From: an uncultured Clostridia bacterium | GTDB lineage: Bacteria > Bacillota > Clostridia > Christensenellales > Pumilibacteraceae | Direction of reading: 5' to 3' | Length of the DNA: 23,795 nt | Assembly: GCA_947086925.1 (NCBI GenBank) | Contig: CAMUAL010000028.1 | Span: 1 to 23,795, forward strand | Shown here: piece by piece, positions 16,291 to 23,589 of the stretch | Numbering within the stretch: position 1 is the stretch's first letter | Layout of the letters: every line of letters begins with the position of its first letter | Position numbers and translations under genes: made by a program | The notes under the pieces: generated by a model | Database searches by the model: none | What the model was told of the DNA's origin: nothing | Seen by the model: only the letters and a program-made list of their open reading frames with translations

Positions 16291-17234
16291 ACCGCCGCCT
16301 CCTTTAACCGTTTTGCCTTTTTGGGCTTTTTGTCTTTACCCGCCGAGCTGTCGGTGTCGAATCTGCGCACTATTACGGTTACAACCATTATAATGACAAA
16401 CAGTACGAACGCCTGCGCCGCGGCGTAGCCCGCCTGCGGTCCCGCGTTTTCGCCGAACGAGTTTTGCCAAATAAGGTACACGGGCGTAAGAGTGGAGTTT
16501 GCCGGTCCGCCGGAAGTGAGCACGTAAACCTGATCGTAAAGCTGAAACGCGCCTATAAGAGTCATTGTTAAAATAAAGTACATAGTGGGTGCAAGCATGG
16601 GAACGGTAATGCGAACGAAAATTCTCAGAGTTCCCGCGCCGTCTATTTTAGCCGCCTCGTAAAGCTGAGTAGGCACGTTTTGCAAAGCCGCCAAAAAGAT
16701 TATCATGTTGCCGCCCACGCCCTGCCAAACGGTTATAAGAGTAACCGATATAAGCGCGGTGTTCGAGTGCGTAAGCCATGTGGCCTCGGGCAGGTTGAAC
16801 ACACGCAGTATGTTGTTAAGCAGTCCGTAAGCGGGATTCATTAGCCAAAGCCAAACTATACTTGCGGCAACCGTACTCGTTATGCTCGGCAGATAAAACA
16901 GCACCCTGAATATTTTAGAGCCTTTTACCTTACTGTTTACGAGAGCCGCAAACAACAGAGAAATAAGCACATTGAGCGGAACTGCCATAACCGTGTAAAG
17001 CAGTATGTTGCATATCGCTTTCCAAAAAAGAGAATCGTGAAAAACACGTTTGAAGTTATCGAATCCTATCGCCTCCATATTCATAAAGAACATGTCGGTT
17101 TTATAAAAGCTGAGCACGAGCGACATTATAAGCGGAATAAGTACAAACACGGCGAAGAACAACAGTGCGGGAAAAACAAACGCGTATCCGTAAATATTGC
17201 GCCGCGCCTTAATCGAAAGTCGCAAACGTGACAT
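16287..17234 (-). CDS. Sugar ABC transporter permease, MalF/UgpA-type (CUT1)
   Basis: The product is 315 residues with six predicted helices. The EAA loop is EAAKIDGAGTLRIFVRITVP. The N-terminus RLSIKARRNIYGYAFVFPALLFF is characteristic of CUT1 permease partners. The basic tail (KDKKPKKAKRLKE) is cytoplasmic. It starts 2 nt after the stop of the binding-protein gene, with GGGGAGA as ribosome site, and forms a heterodimeric pore with the downstream permease. Confidence 0.93.
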   Translation of the reverse strand: MSRLRLSIKARRNIYGYAFVFPALLFFAVFVLIPLIMSLVLSFYKTDMFFMNMEAIGFDNFKRVFHDSLFWKAICNILLYTVMAVPLNVLISLLFAALVNSKVKGSKIFRVLFYLPSITSTVAASIVWLWLMNPAYGLLNNILRVFNLPEATWLTHSNTALISVTLITVWQGVGGNMIIFLAALQNVPTQLYEAAKIDGAGTLRIFVRITVPMLAPTMYFILTMTLIGAFQLYDQVYVLTSGGPANSTLTPVYLIWQNSFGENAGPQAGYAAAQAFVLFVIIMVVTVIVRRFDTDSSAGKDKKPKKAKRLKEAAV

Positions 17235-17236
17235 TT

Positions 17237-18706
17237 TTACGCTCTCCCCTGCGATTGTCGTAACAGCTCGTTGCCGCTGCTGCGTATGTTGGTGTAGGTT
17301 TTGAGAACCTTCTGACTTCCCTCTTTAAGCGACTGAATTTCCGAACGCACTACGCTCGACTCGAAAACTTCGTAACCGGCTACGCTCGGACGCATTTTGT
17401 AATTGTCTATGTACGGCAGTATATCGCCTATAACGCCGGTGTTCTGCGTATAATATTCCTTTGTCCATAAGTCGCGACGGCAGGTAATGGTTTCGTTTTC
17501 GGTGTAGTAAAGCTCCTGAATTTTATCGTTCATAATCCACAGCTTTATAACTTCCCACGCCTTACTTACGTGCCGTTTCCACTCGTCGGTTTGACCCGAT
17601 GAGAAAGCGGGTTTGGGTATGGTAAGACCGTAGCCGCCGAGCATGCCGCCCACCTGTCCGTTTTGCATATTGTTGTCGTCGGTTGCGTCGGGGTCGATAA
17701 TTTCCGCATTGCGTTCGCCTTGAATGTACGTTCTGTCGCGTGCGGGATACGGCAACATTTTATAGTTCTTCAAATTGTATGCCGAAAGTTCTTGCGGGAA
17801 GTAAAGCGAACCGTAGGTCATTGCGCAAAGACCGTTTCCGAAAGCATCCGTGCCGCCGTGTCCGGTGTTGCACAGATTTTTGCCGTAAAGGTCATCGAAA
17901 AACGCGAGCGTATCGTATACACGCAACGATTGCCCGTCGCTCTTAATTCCCGTAATGCCGTCCTGCATAACGGTGTCGCCGTATGAGGACGACGTTTTAT
18001 CGGTGTTTATAAGTTCGCCCGTACCCGTGAATACGAACGAGAAAAACTGTCCGTCGGCGCTTGTGGTGTTAAGTCCCGAACGCGTTACGTTGTTTCCGCT
18101 TCTTACGGTGAGCTTGTCTGCGGTTTCGATAAGCGCCGTCCACGTATCAAGCTCGTTTAAGTCAATTAAACTTCCCCCCCCCGCGTTTTGGTTGTAGGAA
18201 TCTACTATATCCGTATTAACGTAAATTCCCCACGGGTCTGCGTCGAGCGGCAGTCCGTACTGCTTGCCGTCTACCGTAAGCTCGTCGTAAGCTTCGGCAA
18301 GGAATTTCGTAGTTTCTATGTTATCGTCGGCTATGAGCGAACTCAAATCCATAAGATAGTTTGTGTTCGACGGCGTGGCGAATCTGTCCCATATAATTAT
18401 ATCGGGCATTTTGGACGGTCCTGCCATGCAAGCGGTTTTAAGCGACGTGGGCAACTGAGTTACGGCGTTGAATTTAAGCGTAACGCCGAGTTCTTTCATT
18501 TCGTCGGTTGCGTTGAACTTATCGAGAAACGCATTGAACTTGTTGCTCACCTGAGTGCCCGCATATTGGTCGGGCGCCCATATTGTTAAAATCATTCTGC
18601 CGTCTTCACTGTATTTGGTGTAACTGCTTTTGCCGCACGCCGTAAACGAGAATAAAACGGTAAAACACATTACAGCCGAAAAGATAATGCCGAATAGTTT
18701 TTTCAT
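17237..18706 (-). CDS. Extracellular sugar-binding lipoprotein (CUT1, family 1 SBP)
   Basis: The product is 489 residues. A lipoprotein signal peptide ends at Cys24 (FTAC). The body has the features of family 1 solute-binding proteins: LTIWAPDQY at the start of the first lobe, DIIIWDRFA, YGLPLDADPWGIYVN at the hinge region, and the late AWEVIKLWIMND helix. It captures oligosaccharides at the membrane surface for the two downstream permeases. ATG 18706 was chosen because of the AAGGAGG site and signal peptide; the frame stays open 19 codons further upstream. It is the first gene of the operon. An unusual run of nine G on the coding strand lies at codons for Ala-Gly-Gly-Gly (18174-18182). Confidence 0.92.
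   Translation of the reverse strand: MKKLFGIIFSAVMCFTVLFSFTACGKSSYTKYSEDGRMILTIWAPDQYAGTQVSNKFNAFLDKFNATDEMKELGVTLKFNAVTQLPTSLKTACMAGPSKMPDIIIWDRFATPSNTNYLMDLSSLIADDNIETTKFLAEAYDELTVDGKQYGLPLDADPWGIYVNTDIVDSYNQNAGGGSLIDLNELDTWTALIETADKLTVRSGNNVTRSGLNTTSADGQFFSFVFTGTGELINTDKTSSSYGDTVMQDGITGIKSDGQSLRVYDTLAFFDDLYGKNLCNTGHGGTDAFGNGLCAMTYGSLYFPQELSAYNLKNYKMLPYPARDRTYIQGERNAEIIDPDATDDNNMQNGQVGGMLGGYGLTIPKPAFSSGQTDEWKRHVSKAWEVIKLWIMNDKIQELYYTENETITCRRDLWTKEYYTQNTGVIGDILPYIDNYKMRPSVAGYEVFESSVVRSEIQSLKEGSQKVLKTYTNIRSSGNELLRQSQGRA
18174..18182 (-). repeat. G9 homopolymer tract inside the binding-protein gene
   Basis: Nine consecutive C on the + strand, read as GCG GGG GGG GGA in the gene at about residues 175-178. 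A one-base slip would frameshift the protein in its first third. Such tracts are typical sites of slipped-strand mispairing and also of sequencing error. Confidence 0.8.
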
Positions 18707-18728
18707 ACTTTCCTCCTTGAATTTTACC

Positions 18729-18788
18729 CTGAGATGTCTGTATGCTCGTGTCGCCGACAACAACCCCGTTTTATATGTCGGGACTCAG
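18729..18788 (-). promoter_or_regulatory. Possible structured leader of the mannan operon
   Basis: In the transcript leader, an outer CTGAG/CTCAG pairing (18729-18733 with 18784-18788) encloses a CCGACA/TGTCGG stem (18754-18759 with 18776-18781). No T-run follows, so it is not a plain terminator. It may be an attenuator, a stability hairpin, or chance. Confidence 0.25.
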
Positions 18789-18804
18789 CCTTTACGAACC
18801 GTGC

Positions 18805-18907
18805 ATAACATTTTCGCTACCAATAAAATAACATACTTTTTTTGGAATTGCAATACCTTTAAGTTCTTTTATAACAATTTTTATTGCTTTATGTCATTTA
18901 TATAACA
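18805..18907. promoter_or_regulatory. ATAACA repeats, candidate operator region
   Basis: Four copies of ATAACA in the same orientation lie at 18805, 18828, 18871 and 18902, between the two divergent promoters. The last is the right half of the pseudo-palindrome TGTCATTTATATAACA (18892-18907; 6 of 8 half-site positions symmetric). The divergent GntR-LacI regulator is the obvious candidate ligand. The assignment is inferred. Confidence 0.3.
18825..18853 (-). promoter_or_regulatory. Putative promoter of the mannan operon
   Basis: On the - strand, TTGCAA (18853-18848), 17-bp spacer, TATTTT (18830-18825). The -10 is weak, as expected for a regulated promoter. It would give a leader of about 110 nt before the binding-protein ATG. 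An ATAACA copy (18828-18833) overlaps the -10 region. Confidence 0.45.
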
Positions 18908-18933
18908 TTTAATTCTTTTTTTGTTAAAAACTA

Positions 18934-18962
18934 TTGCAAAAAACAAAATGCGGTGTTATAAT
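18934..18962 (+). promoter_or_regulatory. Sigma-A promoter of the GntR-LacI regulator gene
   Basis: TTGCAA (18934-18939), 17-bp spacer, perfect TATAAT (18957-18962). The start point would lie near 18969, giving a short leader with AAGGAG. A TGTTAT (18954-18959), the inverse of the ATAACA repeats, overlaps the -10 box and could allow autoregulation. Confidence 0.75.
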
Positions 18963-18995
18963 AAATTTACCGATACCCTTTTAAGGAGCATTATT

Positions 18996-20093
18996 ATGAA
19001 AGAAACGACCGACAGCCGTCGCGCGTTGTACATGGAAGTATACCGTAAAATAAAAGAAGATATAATAAAGGGCAAATACCCGCCGGGGTCGATTCTTCCT
19101 ACCGAAATGGAATTTGCCGACTCGTTTTTCGTTTCGCGCATAACCGTACAAAAGGCAATGCAGTTACTTAAAAAAGACGGTTACATATCGCGCACTCAGG
19201 GACGCGGCACGTTTGTCGAAGAACTTCCGTCAAAACCCAACCGCCACACGATTGGGCTTGTGCTTTGCAACATTGCATACAGTTTCGGACTCGGAATACT
19301 TACCGCAGTAGAACAAATAGCTTCTAAAAACGGCTACAACGTGATTTTCAAAAACTCGGTCGACTCTCTCGAAGAAGAAACCAAAGCCGTAAACGAGCTT
19401 GTTGCATACGGAGTGGAGGGCATAATAATTCAGCCCGTGCAAAGCGAATTTTACAACGAAACGCTTGTAAAGCTTCACTTCCGCAAGTTCCCCATTGTGC
19501 TTGTAGACCGCTATTTTGCGGGATTTGCGATTCCAAGCGTAAGTACCGATAACTTTGCGGCGGCGCAAGCCGTAACCGAATATCTTATAAAAAAGGGTCA
19601 TGAGCACGTGGGTTTTATATGCAGTCCGCAAAACAAAACCTCGTCGATTCAGGAACGTGTGGACGGCTACACTTCGTTTTATCTTACGGGACACAAAACA
19701 ATGGAAGACGTGCACGTGCTTAACAACATTATGAGTCCGCATTCCCCCTCCGACGTCGACGTTATGCGAAACGACATAAACAACATTAAAAACTTTCTTT
19801 ACGAAAACAAACAGCTAACCGCGCTTATATCGTCGGAATTTACGGTTACGCAGTTAATACTGAACGCGCTCGACGAAATGAAAAAGTCCGTCCCCGACGA
19901 TTACTCGGTTGTAATGTTCGATACTTACGAATCGGTTACAAGTCCAATAGTAACTCACGTTTATCAGGACCAAACGGAAATAGGCAGAATAGCTTTTACC
20001 ACTCTGCTTTCGATAATATCGGGAAAATCGCTCGGCAACAAAATACACGTCCCCTTTAAAATAATAGAAGGAAACACCGTTAAGGAAATTTAA
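18996..20093 (+). CDS. GntR-LacI hybrid transcription regulator (AraR-like)
   Basis: The product is 365 residues. Residues 11-76 are a GntR-type winged helix (YRKIKEDIIKGKYPPGS, LPTEMEFADSFFVSRITV, SRTQGRGTFVEE). Residues about 84-365 are a LacI/periplasmic-binding-protein-like sugar-sensing domain (HTIGLVLCNI, the KKGHEHVGFIC strand-turn, YSVVMFDTYESV). This layout is that of AraR-type repressors that release DNA on binding a sugar. The start at 18996 has AAGGAG seven bases upstream; the open frame runs further upstream across the promoter. It is divergent from the mannan operon, so it very probably controls that operon; the ligand is unknown. Its stop is 2 nt from the stop of the convergent next gene. 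Confidence 0.92.
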   Translation: MKETTDSRRALYMEVYRKIKEDIIKGKYPPGSILPTEMEFADSFFVSRITVQKAMQLLKKDGYISRTQGRGTFVEELPSKPNRHTIGLVLCNIAYSFGLGILTAVEQIASKNGYNVIFKNSVDSLEEETKAVNELVAYGVEGIIIQPVQSEFYNETLVKLHFRKFPIVLVDRYFAGFAIPSVSTDNFAAAQAVTEYLIKKGHEHVGFICSPQNKTSSIQERVDGYTSFYLTGHKTMEDVHVLNNIMSPHSPSDVDVMRNDINNIKNFLYENKQLTALISSEFTVTQLILNALDEMKKSVPDDYSVVMFDTYESVTSPIVTHVYQDQTEIGRIAFTTLLSIISGKSLGNKIHVPFKIIEGNTVKEI

Positions 20094-20095
20094 AC

Positions 20096-22072
20096 TTATT
20101 TTCCCTTTTGCTCCCAAAGCATAAGCATAAAACAGCCGCCGACTACCGTGCGGTTACGAAATCCCATACTTTTTGCCGTAATGCTGTCGTACCAATCCGA
20201 AAAAGGTATTCTGTCGGGCGTGGAACGGATAAAATCCGCTACCGCGCCCATTATTTTTTTTCGCTTGTTTACGTCGTCGGTAAGAAGCGCCGACCACATG
20301 AGCCAATCCGCTTTTGTATACGATTCGCGGTTATCGAGCGGCGTGCCGAATCCGTTTTGCCGCTTAACATACGCGTCCACCTCTTTTTCGAGCAAATCGC
20401 GTGAGAAAAGCCCGAGTCCGAGCAGTTTGTCGAACGCAAGATTGTACTTCAATCCGAAGGTGTCGCCGCCCTCCCACGTTAGCGGCAGACAGTCGCGGTT
20501 TTCGCCGAGCGCAGACAGTTTTTCCGCATAGCTTTCGGCAACCGCGCGAAATTTTTTATATTGTTCCTCCTGCCCCGTTGCCTTTATAAGCTCGGCGTAA
20601 CACGCAATGCCGACCGTTGCTTTTATCGCAAGATTCACGTTGTTTTCGAGATGCCCCGCGAAATCGTCGGTGCAAAGTTGAGATTCGGGCTTCAAGCCGT
20701 ACCGCACAAGATACTCCACCCACGAATCGAGAAGCTTGCGGTTGCTTTCAAACAACGACATATCGCCGTGAAGCTTATATAATGCCGCAAGCAGAACAAG
20801 CACGTTCGCGCTTTCTTCGACGGGCATTTGACTGTCGAGTTTATACATATCCCTGTTCGGCGGAAGTGCGAAAACGTCGAAACGGCTCTTGTTTTCGCCG
20901 CACGCAATCACCTCGCCCAAACCCTTGCAATCGTCGTTCAATCCGTAAACCTGCCCGCAACAAACGGGATAAGTTCCCACGTCGTGAGGCGCAAAGTCGT
21001 AAATCCACACGGGCATTTTCGCAAACTCGAACACGGGTACAAGCATTCCGCGCAAAAGTTCGGGATTGAAAAGAAGATACAGCGGCGCAGACGGATACGT
21101 AACGTCTACCGTTGCAATGCAACCGTTCGAACAGCACTCCTTAGACAAAAACAAAAGCTCGCCCCTGCCGTTTTTTACAAGCTTGTGCGCACCTATCGAC
21201 TGCCTAAGCGACGCCGCAAGAATATTGTAATAATCTTCGCCGTAAATCTCCGCATGACGCCTTATAAGCGAATCGAAACGGCCGAGTTTTTCGCTCGCGG
21301 CACTTATATTGCGGAAAACGTAATCGAAAGCCTCGGGCATACCGTGCCCGTTTAAATAGTATCCTTTAAGCGTTTCGCCGAAATAGCGCACCGACGACAC
21401 GTCGTCATGTCCTATCGCAACCACGCCGTTTTTCGCGCTTGCGAGTATAAATTTACGCTGTTCGCCCGAATAATCCGAGCAGCATATTTCCGAATAAAAT
21501 TCTTTGCCGCTTACGTAGCGCGCTTCCTCTCCCGCCAAATAAAAATATCCCCAATCGGCACAGCTTGCATCGTTGTTGTGCGAAAACGGCGCTTGCCCGC
21601 TCAGTCCCATAAACGCCGCGTCGAAATTCCCGCAAGAAAATTCGCCGCCCTGCATTTCGCTTTTGCCCGCCCGCGAATAGCAAACGTCCTCGCGCAAGGC
21701 AAGCATAACTTCGGCATTTTCGCAACCCGAAACCTCGCACTTTATATAGCACACGGGGCACGACATCATTTCGAAATCGTCCGGCGCGAGCGGCGAAACA
21801 AAGCTGACGCAAAGCGTTATGCCGTCGGCGGTAAACGTGCAGTCGGTGGTAAACGCCGTAAGCTTAATATCTTTTGTGCGCATAGGCGTAACCCCGCGGA
21901 TTTTTCCCGTGAACGAATACGTTTTTCCGCCCGCGCGCAAAATGCCGTATAATCCCTTTTTTTCGCCCGTCCAAAAAATCACGTCGTTATTCCCGAAATC
22001 CTCGGAATCCGCCCAAAACGAAAAGTACGGGTCTTTTACAAACAACGGATACGCCGAAAGTATTCTTTTCAT
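20096..22072 (-). CDS. Glutaminase A-like (DUF5127/DUF4965/DUF1793) protein
   Basis: The product is 658 residues with no signal peptide, so it is cytoplasmic. The N-terminal beta-rich half (1-270) resembles DUF5127. APHDVGTYP (about 357-366) and MPVEESANV (about 412-420), followed by long helices, match the DUF4965 and DUF1793 glutaminase regions. The C-terminus has PFSDWYDS (about 621-628) and the NRTVVGGCFM end. The family is named after fungal glutaminase A (GtaA), but the catalytic half is an (alpha/alpha)6-type barrel like GH76 and GH125, and many bacterial members sit in sugar loci, so a glycosidase role is possible. The start MKRILSAYP has GGGGGGAA upstream; a start eight codons earlier is less likely. 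It has its own strong promoter. Confidence 0.75.
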   Translation of the reverse strand: MKRILSAYPLFVKDPYFSFWADSEDFGNNDVIFWTGEKKGLYGILRAGGKTYSFTGKIRGVTPMRTKDIKLTAFTTDCTFTADGITLCVSFVSPLAPDDFEMMSCPVCYIKCEVSGCENAEVMLALREDVCYSRAGKSEMQGGEFSCGNFDAAFMGLSGQAPFSHNNDASCADWGYFYLAGEEARYVSGKEFYSEICCSDYSGEQRKFILASAKNGVVAIGHDDVSSVRYFGETLKGYYLNGHGMPEAFDYVFRNISAASEKLGRFDSLIRRHAEIYGEDYYNILAASLRQSIGAHKLVKNGRGELLFLSKECCSNGCIATVDVTYPSAPLYLLFNPELLRGMLVPVFEFAKMPVWIYDFAPHDVGTYPVCCGQVYGLNDDCKGLGEVIACGENKSRFDVFALPPNRDMYKLDSQMPVEESANVLVLLAALYKLHGDMSLFESNRKLLDSWVEYLVRYGLKPESQLCTDDFAGHLENNVNLAIKATVGIACYAELIKATGQEEQYKKFRAVAESYAEKLSALGENRDCLPLTWEGGDTFGLKYNLAFDKLLGLGLFSRDLLEKEVDAYVKRQNGFGTPLDNRESYTKADWLMWSALLTDDVNKRKKIMGAVADFIRSTPDRIPFSDWYDSITAKSMGFRNRTVVGGCFMLMLWEQKGK

Positions 22073-22122
22073 GATATTCCCCCCATTTAAAAGCAATACA
22101 GCGATTCATTAAATCCGATTAA

Positions 22123-22152
22123 ATTATATCAACGCGATTTTACTTATGTCAA
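22123..22152 (-). promoter_or_regulatory. Sigma-A promoter of the glutaminase A-like gene
   Basis: On the - strand, perfect TTGACA (22152-22147), 18-bp spacer, perfect TATAAT (22128-22123). The start point falls near 22116, leaving a leader of about 45 nt. Confidence 0.85.
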
Positions 22153-22159
22153 CCGCAGA

Positions 22160-22179
22160 AAAGTTATACAAAAGTTATA
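22160..22179. repeat. Tandem AAAGTTATA repeat upstream of promoter
   Basis: Two exact copies of AAAGTTATA (22160-22168 and 22171-22179) are spaced 11 bp apart, about one helical turn, just upstream of the -35 box. This spacing suits a protein-binding site. GTTAT also occurs, as ATAAC, in the regulator/operon control region. The region from 22180 to 22327 shows only weak short hairpins. Confidence 0.35.
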
Positions 22180-22327
22180 AAATACAGAATTATACCGATT
22201 TAAAACGTCATTAGGCATACTCATTCCATTCCATTAACGCTTCGTATTCTTGCAATACGGACAGCAAGCATAAAAACAACCGATTATCACGCTTTTATGT
22301 TCATCTTTATTTATTTTCATAATAAAC

Positions 22328-23092
22328 TTACTTGTTTTTATATTTATCAAAACGACATTGCTCGATTACGGTATTACCCAATAATGTTATTGCTTGTTTA
22401 GGACATAAACCGATACAACGATAACACATAGTGCAACGACTGCCGGCGATTGCTTTATTGTTTTTCAATTCGATATTTCCCATAGGGCATTGTTTTACAC
22501 ATAGCCCACAACCTATACAGTCATTGCTTATTTTCAATTTGTCGGAATAGTTTTTTGTTTTTCCCCGAAACCATAAGCGTTGACCGATACACCCGACTAT
22601 TCTATCATAGAAATATAATCCGTCTTGCGGATATTTACCGACATTGATTTTCTTTGCCCAATTTTCGATTTTTACATCGGCTCGCTTAACGAGTTCTTTG
22701 TTTTCTTCGAACGACTTTTTCAGTAATTTAACGTCGCCGATACAGTCGGGCATTTTTATGTGCAAGCCGCCTAAGATTTTTGCGCCGTACTTTTTGAAAA
22801 GCCTTGCCGCACAACCCGCGCCGTCGCCGCTGAACAAGCCCATAGTCGCTACAACGAAAATATTTTTGTCTTTCCAAGCCGCAGAGTTATTTACGATAAA
22901 GTCATAAACGATTTTGGGCAGATAGGAATAGTACACGGGATAAGCAAAAATTATCTCGTCGCTCGACCGTATAGCTTCTATTGCGTTTCCGTTTTCGATA
23001 GAATACGACGGTGCATTTTCATCAAGCAGCCGCAACAAATATTCCGAGCAATGTTTTGTGTTCCCTGTGCCGCTAAAATAAATACCTATCAT
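22328..23092 (-). CDS. EFR1-type flavodoxin-ferredoxin fusion
   Basis: The product is 254 residues. The N-terminal flavodoxin-like domain begins with YFSGTGNTK (FMN phosphate loop). The C-terminal part has two [4Fe-4S] motifs, C192-x2-C-x2-C-x3-CP and C220-x2-C-x2-C-x3-CP. This is the layout of EFR1-family ferredoxins, cytoplasmic electron-transfer proteins of anaerobes with mostly unknown partners. I chose ATG 23092 because GAGGA lies 6 nt upstream; ATG 23098, two codons earlier, overlaps the previous stop (ATGA) but leaves no space after GAGGA. It is the last gene of a three-gene cluster. Confidence 0.9.
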   Translation of the reverse strand: MIGIYFSGTGNTKHCSEYLLRLLDENAPSYSIENGNAIEAIRSSDEIIFAYPVYYSYLPKIVYDFIVNNSAAWKDKNIFVVATMGLFSGDGAGCAARLFKKYGAKILGGLHIKMPDCIGDVKLLKKSFEENKELVKRADVKIENWAKKINVGKYPQDGLYFYDRIVGCIGQRLWFRGKTKNYSDKLKISNDCIGCGLCVKQCPMGNIELKNNKAIAGSRCTMCYRCIGLCPKQAITLLGNTVIEQCRFDKYKNK

Positions 23093-23094
23093 AT

Positions 23095-23577
23095 TCATTC
23101 CTCAAAAAGATTAGTCTGCAAAACTCTTACAGGGAATAGCATATACGTTTTCCCTGTCTTCGAATCGGTATAATCGTGTACCGCACCGACCAATTCAAAC
23201 GAGTTATCCTGCAAATATTGTAAACCTCTCAAAAATGTATCTTTGCTTACACGCTCAACTCGAATATATTCGTAACTCGGAACAATCCATTTCGTCCATC
23301 CTTCGGGCGCTTTTGCATTGTCTTCGCATTCGACTCCCGCAAGATATAGTCCGTTTGCAAAATTTTCCCAAGGCTTAAAAGAATGAGAAAAGTCCGACAT
23401 TACTCCCCATATTCCGACTATATTGCCGCTTGCGTCTTTCTTTGCCAAATGCCGAACTTCGCTGAAATGAGAGTTTGCGTCTACCCACAGTTTATTTATA
23501 AAGTCGGCGCCGTCCTTGGTCGAGCCTTCTTTCCCTATTACGACAAAAGATTTTTTTTCATATTTTTCTATTAGCAT
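23095..23577 (-). CDS. GyrI-like effector-binding domain protein
   Basis: A 160-residue single-domain protein. It resembles the GyrI-like/AraC-type effector-binding fold: the opening YEKKSFVVIGKEGST strand, GIWGVMSDFS, YLAGVECED, the APEGWTKWIVPSYEYIRV strand pair, and a final LFPVRVL strand. There is no DNA-binding domain, so it is a stand-alone small-molecule-binding protein of the SOUL/GyrI type. Such proteins bind hydrophobic cations or drugs. Its stop touches the EFR1 gene, and it starts 12 nt after the upstream stop. The ribosome site is weak. Confidence 0.78.
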   Translation of the reverse strand: MLIEKYEKKSFVVIGKEGSTKDGADFINKLWVDANSHFSEVRHLAKKDASGNIVGIWGVMSDFSHSFKPWENFANGLYLAGVECEDNAKAPEGWTKWIVPSYEYIRVERVSKDTFLRGLQYLQDNSFELVGAVHDYTDSKTGKTYMLFPVRVLQTNLFEE

Positions 23578-23589
23578 TTTAACAGCCCG

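Noticed and set aside
22243..22259. CGTATT/AATACG hairpin in the gap before the glutaminase A-like promoter
   Set aside because: The 6-bp stem has no adjacent T-run on either strand. It could be a remnant terminator but is too weak to call.
22269..22299. CATAAAA/TTTTATG inverted repeat downstream of the EFR1 gene
   Set aside because: A 7-bp stem of almost only A-T pairs with a 17-nt loop is likely chance in AT-rich DNA.
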